Part shown: piece by piece, positions 16,280-25,114 of the stretch
Layout: every line of letters starts with the position of its first letter
Numbering within the stretch: position 1 is the stretch's first letter
DNA from: Peptococcaceae bacterium CEB3
Lineage (GTDB): Bacteria > Bacillota > Desulfitobacteriia > Desulfitobacteriales > Desulfitobacteriaceae
Direction: 5' to 3'
Length of the DNA stretch: 64,000 bases
Assembly: GCA_001029295.1 (NCBI GenBank)
Contig: LDXJ01000064.1
Coordinates: 1-64,000 of the forward strand
The notes under the pieces: generated by a model
Seen by the model: only the letters and a program-made list of their open reading frames with translations
What the model was told of the DNA's origin: nothing
Database searches by the model: none
Position numbers and translations under genes: made by a program

Positions 16280-16707
16280 GCGGGGGCGGCAAGGGTCAGG
16301 GTTTTGTCCTGATGGACGTATTGCTGGCGGTTATGTTGTTCGGCCTGGGGTTTGCGGCGCTTTATGGTTTGTACGAGAGCTCCCTGGCGGAAGCCGCCGC
16401 GGCCGCGAATCTGACCGAGGCGGCTAATCTCGCCCAGAAAGGGATCGAGGATCTGCATGAGCGCAGTTGGCCGGAAAACTTCGCTCTGGAGAAGTGTCTG
16501 CCCGGCGGACGTGTCAGCGGGCAAGAGGGGCACTTTCAATGGAGTGTCGCCTCAGAATGGGGAGAACTGCCGGACGTTTTAGATGTCACTGTGGAGGTCC
16601 GCTGGTCTGAAGGGCGGACTGGGAAAAGCTATTACTTGCAGAGTATTTACTTTATCGAGAGAAGTCAGTCTGCAGACCAAGCGGCGATATCCTCGACCAA
16701 GGGGTAG
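16276..16707 (+). CDS. Prepilin-type protein, GspI-like (cluster B)
   Basis: Minor pseudopilin of 143 residues. A short leader MSGGGKGQG precedes FVLMDVLLAVMLFGLGFAALYGLYE. Position 5 is Asp instead of the near-universal Glu, an oddity that keeps the charge. The body (AANLTEAANLAQKGIEDLHERSWPE) resembles GspI/PilV. Its start overlaps the stop of the GspG-like gene. It probably forms part of the tip complex with the following J-like and K-like proteins. Confidence 0.8.
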   Translation: MSGGGKGQGFVLMDVLLAVMLFGLGFAALYGLYESSLAEAAAAANLTEAANLAQKGIEDLHERSWPENFALEKCLPGGRVSGQEGHFQWSVASEWGELPDVLDVTVEVRWSEGRTGKSYYLQSIYFIERSQSADQAAISSTKG

Positions 16708-16828
16708 GAACGGTCCACGTCTCGGCTGCCGGGCAAGGCAGCAAAGAGACGATACCCCTTGGGTTGGTCAAGGAAGGGCCGCTAAAGGTCCCTTGGGTAT
16801 ATTGGGTAATTGGGTATGAGGTTTCTAA

Positions 16829-17380
16829 GTGGACAAGTTAAAGCAACGGTGCCGGCTTTATAGACGGAGCGCAGGCCCGTCTGTATCGGGAAGGGGCTTC
16901 ACGGTCTCGGACGGGTTTACGCTCCTGGAGACGTTGGCAGCGCTTCTCATCAGCGGTATCCTGTTAGCCGTCGGCCTGCCGCTGTTAACCGGACAGTGGC
17001 GGGGAGAGGTTCGGGAAAAAAGGCAGCTGGAAGTCCTCTACAGTGTCATGAATGCGGGGCGGTGTGTGGCGGATGCTGTTCGCTCGGCGGCGGAGGTTGA
17101 ATTCAGCCGTTCCGGGGTGCTCAGGGTGCGTACCTGGGATGAAAAGGGCGTTTGTTCGGGGACGGACGAATACAGTGTCGCGGATCCGGACGGCGATGGT
17201 AACCCGGATCTTTACCACATGCACGACGGCGAGCTTAATCCTGTGGCGAGCAGAATCTCGGGGTTTCGGTGCAAGGAGGTTACGGAGAGAGTGTGGCAAG
17301 TGGAACTGGAGGCGAGCTGGGGAGACCAACGGGCGTTGTGGAGCACCCTTGTCTATCGCCGGGCCGATTCCGCCGAGTAA
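16829..17380 (+). CDS. Prepilin-type protein, GspJ-like (cluster B)
   Basis: Minor pseudopilin of 183 residues. A long leader (28 residues) ends at DG, before FTLLETLAALLISGILLAVGLPLL with Glu5. The stalk and beta domain follow. A DPDGDGNPDL segment (about 115-125) is an EF-hand or thrombospondin-3-like calcium loop; calcium sites are known in several pseudopilins, so a structural calcium is plausible. TTG 16829 is the open-frame start; its ribosome site is weak. The 120-base gap before it contains short repeats of the CTTGGGT and ATTGGGTA type. Confidence 0.78.
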   Translation: MDKLKQRCRLYRRSAGPSVSGRGFTVSDGFTLLETLAALLISGILLAVGLPLLTGQWRGEVREKRQLEVLYSVMNAGRCVADAVRSAAEVEFSRSGVLRVRTWDEKGVCSGTDEYSVADPDGDGNPDLYHMHDGELNPVASRISGFRCKEVTERVWQVELEASWGDQRALWSTLVYRRADSAE

Positions 17381-17823
17381 GGTTCCCCGGCGGGGCGAAT
17401 CTCTCCGGCGGAGTCCGTTCCGGGGCCGACGGAGGGTTTGCGACCCTGCTGGTCCTGGTCTTGCTTACTGCTCTGTTTCTGTACGGAGCGGAAGGTTACG
17501 TTAGGGCCAATGCGCAAAACCGTATGGCCCATAGAGAGGCCCAGAGCCGCCAAGCCGTCTATGCCGCGGAAGGAGGCATTGAGTGGGCAAAGGATGAACT
17601 CCTCCTCAACCCCGACTGGAAGGCAGGGCGACTGTCTCTCGACGGAGGAGAGGTGATAGTTGCGGCCGAGTTGAGTTCCGATTCCAAGGGGGGTTCCCAA
17701 GGGGGGGTATATCAGGTGACCTCGACGGCGCGAGTAGGCTGGGCAGAACGGAAAATATCCGTGGTTTTGAAAAGAAGTTCGGGGCGTTGGCTGGTTTTGT
17801 GCTATCGGGAAATACACCAATAA
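17338..17823 (+). CDS. PilX/GspK-like minor pilin (cluster B)
   Basis: Small minor pilin. The hydrophobic helix FATLLVLVLLTALFLYGAEGYV lacks Glu5, and it is followed by AQSRQAVYAAEGGIEWAKDELLLNP, the AEGG signature of PilX/GspK proteins. It overlaps the GspJ-like gene. The open frame runs from GTG 17269, but GTG 17338 gives a shorter leader; neither has a strong ribosome site, so translational coupling is likely. It is much shorter than true GspK, so PilX-like is the safer name. The gene for ATPase PilB2 begins 2 bases downstream. Confidence 0.72.
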   Translation: MEHPCLSPGRFRRVRFPGGANLSGGVRSGADGGFATLLVLVLLTALFLYGAEGYVRANAQNRMAHREAQSRQAVYAAEGGIEWAKDELLLNPDWKAGRLSLDGGEVIVAAELSSDSKGGSQGGVYQVTSTARVGWAERKISVVLKRSSGRWLVLCYREIHQ

Positions 17824-17824
17824 T

Positions 17825-19693
17825 ATGAAAGACAAGAGCGATAGAGCCGGCGGGGAAAGCCATTGGGAGTTTGGCCGGCACCTGTTGGCCCGCGGGCTGA
17901 TCGGAAAAGAGGACCTGGAAGCCGGCCTAGGTGTTTCGCGTGAGGACGGGGAACGAATAGGGGAAGTGCTGGTCCGTTTGGGTTTTCTCAGCAGGGAACA
18001 ATTGAATGAAGCCCTGAGCACGTATTTGAGGATTCCCCGTATTGAGTTGGCTCAGACCGAAATTGACCCGCAGGCCGCCCAGATGATTCCCGAAGATCTG
18101 GCCTGCCGCTACCGGGCGATCCCGCTCGCGCTGGAAAACAATGTCCTGCGGGTGGCGGTTGCCGATCCCACGTCGGTTGGGATACTGGATAACATCCGGC
18201 TTTTAACGGGATACGACACCGTACCGGTTCTGGCCGATGAAGCGGACATCTTAGCCGCGATTCGGCGGCATCTGACGGTCCGGCAGACGGTGGCCCAGCT
18301 GGAGACCCTGCAACAGGTGGTGGCGGAGTCGCCCGCGGAGTGGCCGCGCCAGGATAGCGGCGAACCTGGGCAGGATGCCCCCACCGTGCGCCTGGTGGAT
18401 TCCATCCTTCAGCAAGCGGCGGAAATGTCAGCGAGTGACATCCACTGGGAACCGCGGGAACAGTCGCTTTTGATCCGTTTTAGGCTGGACGGCCGGCTGT
18501 TGCCCAATTCGTCCCTCCCTTCGGCGCTGGCGCGCAATGTCCTCTCCCGCCTGAAAATGATGGCCGGAATGGATGTCGCGGAAAGACGTTTGCCCCAGGA
18601 TGGGCGTTTGGCGATAGAGGTTGGCCGGCGCCGCATTGATTTGCGCGTGTCGACTTTGCCTACTGTCTACGGGGAAAAAGCGGTTGTGCGAATTCTGGAC
18701 CCGCTGACTGCCCAGCGGACTCTGGGAGGGTTAGGGATGCGCCCGCAGGTTGAGCAAGGGCTGCGTTCCCTTCTGGAGCGGCCTCACGGCATGGTCCTGA
18801 TCACCGGACCGACTGGGAGCGGCAAGACGACGACCCTCTACGCTTTGGTGCGGGAGCTCCGGGCCGAGGCTTTCAACATTGTGTCGATCGAGGACCCGGT
18901 TGAATACCGCCTGCCGGGGGTGAACCAAGTGCAGGTGCACAGCAAGGTGGGCCTCACCTTTGCCGGCGGATTGAGGGCCATCCTGCGTCAAGACCCGGAC
19001 GTGATCATGGTGGGAGAAATACGGGACGAGGAGACGGCCGAAATTGCCGTACGCGCGGCTCTGACCGGGCATCTCGTGCTCTCCACCTTGCATACCAATA
19101 CGGCGGCGGAAGCGATTACGCGGCTTTTGGACATGAAGATAGAGCCTTACCTTTTGGCGGATGCTCTCGGCGGGGTCTTGTCCCAGCGTTTAGTCAGGGT
19201 TCTCTGCCCGGTTTGCAAGATCCTTCAGCCCACGGACGATGCCTTGAGTTGGCACGCCTTCTTCCCCGATTGCCCGCCGCGGACCTTTCGAGCCGTCGGT
19301 TGTCCGGAGTGTCTCGGCACGGGCTACAAAGGGAGGATTGGACTGCATGAATTCTTGCGCTATGATCAGGTTGTCAGAGAACTGATTTTGGAGCGCAAAG
19401 GTTCGCGGGCGATCGAAGAGGCGGCAATTCGCGCCGGTATGGTGACACTTCTGCAAGACGGGATGGAGAAGGTTAAGGAGGGTTTGACCACGGTGGAAGA
19501 AGTGTTCAGGGTGACTTTCGGAGGGCAGGATGAACGCTGTTCCTCGACAGGGGCAAGCGGAATGAGTGAGTATGGACCGTCTGGGAAGGGGCGGGATGAA
19601 CGCCGTTTCCCGGCGGGTGCGGATGAGGGATGTGCTCGGGAAGCGGGGGGATGTGCACGGAAGGCGGGAAGGGAGAGGACTGAGCAGATATGA
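17825..19693 (+). CDS. pilB: Type IV pilus assembly ATPase PilB/GspE (cluster B)
   Basis: Second extension ATPase, 622 residues. The N-terminal MshEN domain (about 15-150) precedes the ATPase core: Walker A GPTGSGKTTT near residue 328, DPVEYRLPG, Walker B VIMVGEIRDEET and TGHLVLSTLHTNT. The zinc motif is CPVC and CPEC. The last 50 or so residues (after VFRVTFGGQ) are a low-complexity Gly/Arg/Glu tail from degenerate repeats, not present in the cluster-A paralogue. It overlaps pilT by 4 bases. The paralogue at 1693 shares the architecture but differs clearly in sequence. Confidence 0.92.
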   Translation: MKDKSDRAGGESHWEFGRHLLARGLIGKEDLEAGLGVSREDGERIGEVLVRLGFLSREQLNEALSTYLRIPRIELAQTEIDPQAAQMIPEDLACRYRAIPLALENNVLRVAVADPTSVGILDNIRLLTGYDTVPVLADEADILAAIRRHLTVRQTVAQLETLQQVVAESPAEWPRQDSGEPGQDAPTVRLVDSILQQAAEMSASDIHWEPREQSLLIRFRLDGRLLPNSSLPSALARNVLSRLKMMAGMDVAERRLPQDGRLAIEVGRRRIDLRVSTLPTVYGEKAVVRILDPLTAQRTLGGLGMRPQVEQGLRSLLERPHGMVLITGPTGSGKTTTLYALVRELRAEAFNIVSIEDPVEYRLPGVNQVQVHSKVGLTFAGGLRAILRQDPDVIMVGEIRDEETAEIAVRAALTGHLVLSTLHTNTAAEAITRLLDMKIEPYLLADALGGVLSQRLVRVLCPVCKILQPTDDALSWHAFFPDCPPRTFRAVGCPECLGTGYKGRIGLHEFLRYDQVVRELILERKGSRAIEEAAIRAGMVTLLQDGMEKVKEGLTTVEEVFRVTFGGQDERCSSTGASGMSEYGPSGKGRDERRFPAGADEGCAREAGGCARKAGRERTEQI

Positions 19694-20748
19694 TGGCGGT
19701 GGAGGAACTTTTGCGTTTAGCCGGGGAGGCAAAGGCCTCGGACATACATCTCTCTGTGGAAAGTCCCCCGGTCTTTCGGGTCGACGGCGCTTTACTTCCC
19801 TTATCAGAAGACAAGCTGAGCCGGGGAGATGTCGAGGAGTTTGCCGCCCGTTTGTTGACACAGGCTCAAGCCGCAAGATTTGCCGAGTCGGGAGAATTGG
19901 ATTTCTCCTTCGGTTTGCCCGGGGTCGGCCGCTACCGGATGAATGCCTTCAGGCAGAGGGGTTCGGTGGGCATGGTTATTCGCCTTATCCCCTTCGAAAG
20001 CCCCAGTCCGGAAGCTTTGGGCCTGCCGCGGGTGGCAGTGGACCTGGCTAGTCTGGGGAGGGGCCTGGTTTTGGTTACCGGGCCGACGGGGAGCGGCAAA
20101 TCGACGACTCTGGCCTCGCTGATCGACCGGATAAACCGGACGCGGGCTTGCCATATCGTCACGATCGAAGACCCGATCGAATACCTGCATCGTCATCAGA
20201 AAAGCTTGGTCAACCAGAGGGAAGTGGGCAATGACACCCGCTCCTTTGCCACTGCCCTGAGGGCAGTCTTGAGACAAGACCCGGACGTCATTCTCGTGGG
20301 CGAAATGCGAGATTTGGAAACCATGAGTACCGCCATCACGGCGGCGGAGACCGGACATCTGGTTTTCAGCACCCTGCACACCAATGACTCAACCCAGGCG
20401 GTGGATCGTATGATTGATGTCTTTCCTCCTTACCAGCAGCAGCAGATCCGGGTCCAGCTGGCAGCGGTTCTGCAGGGAATTTTGGCTCAGCAACTCTTGC
20501 CCAAAGCCAATCAGCGCGGAAGGGTGGCGGCGATCGAAGTTCTCTTGGCTACCCCCGCAGTGCGCAATCTCATTCGGGAGGGAAAAACCCATCAACTGGC
20601 TACTGTTTTGCAGACGGGCGGAAAACTGGGCATGCAAACTATGGATAAGGCGATTACCGATCTCTTGCGCCAAGGAATAATCAGCCCCGAAACCGCCGCG
20701 GAGAGGATGGTGAATTCGGATGGCCTGCGCAACGTCCCCGGCTTCTAG
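19690..20748 (+). CDS. pilT: Type IV pilus retraction ATPase PilT
   Basis: Cytoplasmic hexameric motor that depolymerises the pilus; its presence argues that cluster B builds a retractable pilus and not only a secretion system. The sequence opens with LLRLAGEAKASDIHLSVESPP, has FRQRGSVGMVIRLIP, Walker A GPTGSGKSTT near residue 131, DPIEYLHRHQKSLVNQREVG, Walker B VILVGEMRD, TGHLVFSTLHTND and the C-terminal AIRNLIREGK-type region (AVRNLIREGKTHQL). Length 352 is typical. The start overlaps the pilB2 stop. Confidence 0.95.
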   Translation: MMAVEELLRLAGEAKASDIHLSVESPPVFRVDGALLPLSEDKLSRGDVEEFAARLLTQAQAARFAESGELDFSFGLPGVGRYRMNAFRQRGSVGMVIRLIPFESPSPEALGLPRVAVDLASLGRGLVLVTGPTGSGKSTTLASLIDRINRTRACHIVTIEDPIEYLHRHQKSLVNQREVGNDTRSFATALRAVLRQDPDVILVGEMRDLETMSTAITAAETGHLVFSTLHTNDSTQAVDRMIDVFPPYQQQQIRVQLAAVLQGILAQQLLPKANQRGRVAAIEVLLATPAVRNLIREGKTHQLATVLQTGGKLGMQTMDKAITDLLRQGIISPETAAERMVNSDGLRNVPGF

Positions 20749-20797
20749 CCGGTACGGGATCGCGAGTGGCAGCGCGGGGCGACCACGGCCTAACACA

Positions 20798-20847
20798 ATT
20801 TCAGATTTGAGAAGATTTCAGGTTTGAGGGGGTCTCGGTTTGAGATG
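20798..20847 (+). repeat. 17-bp degenerate tandem repeat, 3 units
   Basis: Units of the form ATTTCAGGTTTGAGGGG repeat three times in the pilT-pilC gap. Confidence 0.6.
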
Positions 20848-20883
20848 TTTTAGCGGGATTTGCGAGGGAACGGTGGGGACAAG

Positions 20884-22083
20884 GTGAACAGGGCAAGTTG
20901 TGTTTGGAAGGCAGTGGATGCCTCGGGAGCCATGCACAGGGGAATTTGGGAGATTGCGGATCCGGCGCAGACACGCGCTCTTCTCTTCAAGTGCGGTTAT
21001 TTTCCGGTGTCGATTCGCCGGCGCCGGCCGGTTTTGCCGCCGTTCCTGTTCAAAGATACGAAGGGCATGTGGAGCGGGTTTGTCGGGCGCCTTTCCGCTT
21101 TGTTGGCCGCGGGTATTCCGCTGCTGCAGGCGCTGGACATTATCGTTTTGCAGGAGGGTGACCCGAGTGCCGAGACGCTTTGGCGGCAACTGAGGGAGAA
21201 TGTTGCCTCGGGTAACGACTTGTCCGCGGCTTTGTCGGCCCTTGACTGCCGCCTGACACCCTTTGCCCTGGCGATGTTGCGGGCCGGAGAACAGTCGGGG
21301 GATATCGTCTCGGCTCTGAAAAACCTAGCGACGGAATTGGAGCAGGAACGAAATTTTACGCGCAAAATTCAAGGCGCCTTAGGATACCCTTTGCTCCTCA
21401 GCGGAGCGGCCCTCGGCGTTTTATACGCGATGGGGGTGTGGGTCCTGCCGGTGTACGAGCGCCTGTTTCGCAGTTTACAGGCGGACTTGCCTTGGCCGAC
21501 CCGGGTCATCTTTCTCCTGGCCCGGCACCTTTCCGCTTTTTCCCTGGTTCTGACAGCAGCGCCCCCGGTTTTCTTGCTTTATTTCCGCCTTCGTTACGGT
21601 GAGGAGTGGTTAGGGCACGTACGGGAGTTGCTGGGCCGCCTTCCGGTTCTGAAAAAGGTCTACAGACTTAGGGAACTGCTGCATTTCAGCCGGGTTATGG
21701 GAATGCTGTTGCAGGCGGGTGTGACTTTAGATAAAGCTCTTGACGTGGCCGAGGGTACGGCGGAAAGCCGTGCCATGGATCGCATGGTCTCGCATCTGAA
21801 AGAAGGGGTGCGCCAGGGACGTCGGCTGGTTCCGATTCTTGGGGCCGACGGCTTGTTTCCGGTGGCGGCCCGCGAGATGTTGGGAGTGGGGGAAGAAGCC
21901 GGCCAGTGGGATCAGATGTTTCACCATGTGGCGGATATGCTAGGGGCAGAGCTGGAGGAATTCTTGGACCGAGCTGCCAGGCTCTTGGAGCCCGCTCTGA
22001 TTTTGATACTGGCAGGTCTGATCGGCGTAATCGCAGCGGGGGTTCTCCTGCCGGTTTTCGATTTGGGCACACATTTGCAGTGA
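20884..22083 (+). CDS. pilC: Type IV pilus inner-membrane platform protein PilC (cluster B)
   Basis: Membrane platform of the second machine, about 399 residues. Two T2SSF repeats are seen: FVGRLSALLAAGIPLLQALDI with LRAGEQSGDIVSALKNLA, and FSRVMGMLLQAGVTLDKALDVAE with LGVGEEAGQWDQMFHHVAD. Three transmembrane helices are visible, the last being LEPALILILAGLIGVIAAGVLLPVF. GTG 20884 with GGTGGGG upstream is preferred over TTG 20860. It lies after pilT and before the major pilin. Confidence 0.9.
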   Translation: MNRASCVWKAVDASGAMHRGIWEIADPAQTRALLFKCGYFPVSIRRRRPVLPPFLFKDTKGMWSGFVGRLSALLAAGIPLLQALDIIVLQEGDPSAETLWRQLRENVASGNDLSAALSALDCRLTPFALAMLRAGEQSGDIVSALKNLATELEQERNFTRKIQGALGYPLLLSGAALGVLYAMGVWVLPVYERLFRSLQADLPWPTRVIFLLARHLSAFSLVLTAAPPVFLLYFRLRYGEEWLGHVRELLGRLPVLKKVYRLRELLHFSRVMGMLLQAGVTLDKALDVAEGTAESRAMDRMVSHLKEGVRQGRRLVPILGADGLFPVAAREMLGVGEEAGQWDQMFHHVADMLGAELEEFLDRAARLLEPALILILAGLIGVIAAGVLLPVFDLGTHLQ

Positions 22084-22084
22084 G

Positions 22085-22150
22085 AGAGGAAAGGTATACG
22101 TCAGAGAGCAGAGAGGTGTACGTGAGAGGACAGAGGTTTACGCCTAAACA
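22085..22150 (+). repeat. About 22-bp degenerate tandem repeat, 3 units
   Basis: The core AGAGGTGTACGT recurs about every 22 bases between pilC and the pilin gene, with increasing divergence rightward. Confidence 0.55.
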
Positions 22151-22191
22151 CGGCGGGTACGTTTAAGTTTTGAAGAAGAGAGGCGAGAACA

Positions 22192-22725
22192 ATGCATTTT
22201 GGGCCACCGATGAGTTTGGGGTTAACGACGAGCGGAGGACGGTTTCGGGAGCGCGATGAGGCGGGTTTCACTTTGGTGGAACTGATGGCGGTCATGATCA
22301 TTATCGGGATTCTGGCTGCCATAGCGATTCCCAAGTTGACAGCCGGGGCCGACACAGCCCGGCGCAATGCGGACATAGCCACTGCCCATGAACTGAAAAG
22401 CGCGCTGGACCGATTCCAGGTGGAAAACGGGGTCTATCCGAAAACAAGTGAGCTCAGCGTCGACACCTTCGGCAAGGTCACAGGCGGAGGCACGGCCGCG
22501 GGTTTTATTCCCAAGTACATCAACAGGCTGGACGCTTCAACAACTCAACAGAAGCCGGCCGACGCCGCCAACAAGGGATTTGGGGTAGAGGAGCTGCGGA
22601 CCGACTGGAGTGGGTATCACCCCGGACATCTCATCATGGTATTTCTTACCCCTGACGGTTCGACCGCGGAGGTTGCGGCTTACGATGCCACTTTGACGCA
22701 CGTGCTCTGGACTTCCGCTCAGTAA
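22192..22725 (+). CDS. pilA: Major pilin candidate, ComGC/PilA-like (cluster B)
   Basis: Probable major subunit, 177 residues. A 25-residue leader ends in DEAG, before FTLVELMAVMIIIGILAAIAIPKLTAGADTARRNADIATAHELKSAL, a canonical type IVa pilin N-terminal helix with Glu5 and a ComGC-like continuation. The C-terminal domain (FIPKYINRLDAS, WSGYHPGHLIMVFL) is compact and lacks a disulfide pair. ATG 22192 with GAGAGGCGAG upstream is chosen; ATG 22210 is possible. The perfect leader and its place before the peptidase gene make it the best major-pilin candidate of the window. Confidence 0.88.
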   Translation: MHFGPPMSLGLTTSGGRFRERDEAGFTLVELMAVMIIIGILAAIAIPKLTAGADTARRNADIATAHELKSALDRFQVENGVYPKTSELSVDTFGKVTGGGTAAGFIPKYINRLDASTTQQKPADAANKGFGVEELRTDWSGYHPGHLIMVFLTPDGSTAEVAAYDATLTHVLWTSAQ

Positions 22726-22811
22726 GTCAGTCCCGGCGCGAGGTGTTAAGCAGTCCGGTGAACTGTTTCAGCCGAGCAGATATTGGCAATCTGAAAGGGG
22801 ATTTTGACTTC

Positions 22812-23570
22812 ATGCTTTTTGCCTGGTTCTTGGGCGTGATCGGCCTGCTCATTGGCAGTTTCTTGAACGTCGTCATTTATCGTCTGCCGAGGGGAGAATC
22901 CATTGCCGTCCCCGGTTCGCATTGTCCGGCCTGCGGGCATTTTTTGCGCCCTTGGGAATTGATTCCCATTCTCAGCTTCGTGGGCTTGCGGGGTCGCTGC
23001 CGGCAGTGCGGGGCCAAGATTTCCTGGCGCTATCCTTTGGTGGAGTTGTGCACAGGGCTGCTCTTTTTTTATACGGCTTGGCGCGCTTCGGTTGTTTCCC
23101 TGAACTTGTTTGCTGATCTGGCCTTCCTTTCTTTACTGGTGGCCCTGAGTTTCATTGATCTTGATACCATGCGACTGCCGGACAGCTTGGTTATTCCCCT
23201 TTTTCTGCTGGGGCTGGCTCGGGCTTTGTTCCTTCCGGCACAACCCGCTTTTGTCTACAGTGTCTTGGGCGCTTTGGCCGCCGGCGGGGGATTTTGGCTC
23301 ATTGCCAGATTCTACCCGCGCGGGATGGGTTTTGGCGACGTGAAGTTGGCGGCAGCCTTGGGTGCCTATCTTGGCTTTCCCAAGGTTTTCCTGGCCGTTT
23401 TCTTGGCCAGCGTTGGGGGAAGCCTTTGGGGCGGGCTGATGTTGGCCTTAAGAAAAAAGAGCCTGAAGCAGCAAATTCCTTTCGGACCCTATTTAGCGCT
23501 GGGGGCGATTTTGACACTCTATTGGGGGTCTTGGTTTCTGCAGCGCTATGGCAATGGGGTCAGCCACTGA
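22812..23570 (+). CDS. pilD: Prepilin peptidase (leader peptidase / N-methyltransferase)
   Basis: Polytopic aspartic protease that cleaves and N-methylates all the prepilins here. The N-terminal domain (GSFLNVVIYRLPRGESI, then CPAC and CRQC zinc cysteines near 37-40 and 62-65) is complete, so both activities are expected. The peptidase aspartates lie in FIDLDTMRLPD and in GMGFGDVKLAAALGAYLG. About six to eight membrane helices are seen. ATG 22812 is preferred over the upstream frame start at 22743 because the conserved N-terminus begins there. It is the only prepilin peptidase in the window, so it may serve both clusters. Confidence 0.95.
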   Translation: MLFAWFLGVIGLLIGSFLNVVIYRLPRGESIAVPGSHCPACGHFLRPWELIPILSFVGLRGRCRQCGAKISWRYPLVELCTGLLFFYTAWRASVVSLNLFADLAFLSLLVALSFIDLDTMRLPDSLVIPLFLLGLARALFLPAQPAFVYSVLGALAAGGGFWLIARFYPRGMGFGDVKLAAALGAYLGFPKVFLAVFLASVGGSLWGGLMLALRKKSLKQQIPFGPYLALGAILTLYWGSWFLQRYGNGVSH

Positions 23571-23586
23571 GGAAGGGGGAAGCGGT

Positions 23587-24972
23587 GTGCCCAGGAAAGT
23601 GTTTATCGAGTTGGCTGACAGGGAGATCCGCTTTTTGTGGGTGGAGCGAAGGCTGCTCTCGGGCAAGCTGGGGCAGGTTGCTCTTGAGCGGTTGGCGTTA
23701 CCGGCTGGCATCATCCGCCAGGGGCTCTTGCTGGAAGCGGAACGTCTGACCGCTATCCTCACAGCTTACCGGAAGGAGCGGGGGGTTATGCCTCCCGCTT
23801 TCCTTCTCCTCCCTTGGCAACAGGGATTTGCGCGGGGTTTCAGGTTACCCTGGTTTTCAGCTGGGCAGAGAAGGCAAGCCCTTAATTACTTTATCGAGGA
23901 AGAGATCCCTATTTCCGGAGAAGAAGTGCTCAATGATTTTTCGGTTGTTGAAGAGAAGAGGGGAAAGTTCCTGGAAGTGTTGGCCGCGGCTGTGCGAAAG
24001 AGTGTTTTGACGGATTTTGTGCGCTCTTTTGCCGAAGCGGGTTTCCGGGTTGAGAGGGTTGATTTGGCAGTTACGGCGCTGAGTTGCGTACTGCCCCTTG
24101 AGGCCGGGCAAAATGTCCTCTATCTTAACGAAGGTGCAGACCAGTTGGAGATGGCCCTCTTTAGGGGGAACCGTCTAGAGGTTGTGCGCACTTTCGGCAA
24201 GGCTGGCGGGGAGGCAGATAAAAGCGAAGTCTGGCGAGAATTGAAGCGGACCTTGTTTTATTATGCCGCCCAGGATCCGGATTTCTCGTTACAACGCGTC
24301 TGCACACCTGATCAAGCGACAGCGGAGGAGACGGGAGAACGGATGCGGCAGAGTCTCGGTTATGCGGTGGACGTGTGCTCTGCTTTGGCTCTCCCCCCGG
24401 ATCTTGAGAAATTCCGCGGAGTGTTAAGGCAAGTTCCGGCCGCCTACGCGGCAAGTGTTGCTTACCGGTCAGGCAAAGGGCTTAATTTATGGCGGCAGGA
24501 GGAAGAACAAAGAAAAGTCAGGCGGCGGATCGCTTGGGGGATCGGGGCGGTGGTCATTTTCCTGGCGGGTGTCTTCGCTTTCTGGTGGCCCGTGCAGGCG
24601 CGCTGCAACCGCCTGGATGAGGAACTCGCCGTGTTGAGGCCGCAAGGTTACCAAGCTGAGAAGAGCGTGCGCCAAGAGCAGATGTTAACGGAAAGTTGGG
24701 ATAAACTGCACCAACAGCCGGCAACGTTGGCTGACAGCCTGCGGGTTATGGCCGGGTGGCAGGGTACGGGCCTGACTGTGACGGAAATTGAGTATAAAGA
24801 GGGTAGAATTAATCTCAGTGGTAGGGCTGAGAGAGGAATTCAGGTGGAAAAACTGATGGAAAAGATGCAGAGTGAAGGATGGGTGAGTCCGGTTCTTTCC
24901 GCTTACCGCCAGTCCGGAGACGCCATTAGTTTTACGGTTGGGGCGAGCAGAGCGCGGGCCGGGACACCCTAA
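23587..24972 (+). CDS. PilM-PilN fusion / GspL-like assembly protein (cluster B)
   Basis: About 461 residues combining two roles. The N-terminal part is actin-like (VFIELADREIRFLWV, FLLLPWQQGFARGFRLPW, ALNYFIEEEIPISGEEVLNDF, then VLYLNEGADQLEMALFRG), as in PilM or GspL. It is followed by one membrane helix (AWGIGAVVIFLAGVFAFWWPV), a coiled coil and a PilN-like ferredoxin domain (ADSLRVMAGWQGTGLTVTEIEYK). This is the GspL arrangement. In cluster A the same functions are split over two genes. GTG 23587 has GGAAGGGGGA upstream and is chosen over ATG 23548, which would overlap pilD. Confidence 0.78.
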   Translation: MPRKVFIELADREIRFLWVERRLLSGKLGQVALERLALPAGIIRQGLLLEAERLTAILTAYRKERGVMPPAFLLLPWQQGFARGFRLPWFSAGQRRQALNYFIEEEIPISGEEVLNDFSVVEEKRGKFLEVLAAAVRKSVLTDFVRSFAEAGFRVERVDLAVTALSCVLPLEAGQNVLYLNEGADQLEMALFRGNRLEVVRTFGKAGGEADKSEVWRELKRTLFYYAAQDPDFSLQRVCTPDQATAEETGERMRQSLGYAVDVCSALALPPDLEKFRGVLRQVPAAYAASVAYRSGKGLNLWRQEEEQRKVRRRIAWGIGAVVIFLAGVFAFWWPVQARCNRLDEELAVLRPQGYQAEKSVRQEQMLTESWDKLHQQPATLADSLRVMAGWQGTGLTVTEIEYKEGRINLSGRAERGIQVEKLMEKMQSEGWVSPVLSAYRQSGDAISFTVGASRARAGTP

Positions 24973-25114
24973 AAAAGGTAGGCACCAAGGGAATACGGCA
25001 TACGGTCCCTGCTCTGCGCTGAGTGTTTAAACATCTCGGATGGGCAGGCCGACCTTGTATGTCGGAGCCCTGTGCGGAGTGTTGGTAAATATAACGGAAA
25101 GGGGAAGTGAAAAA

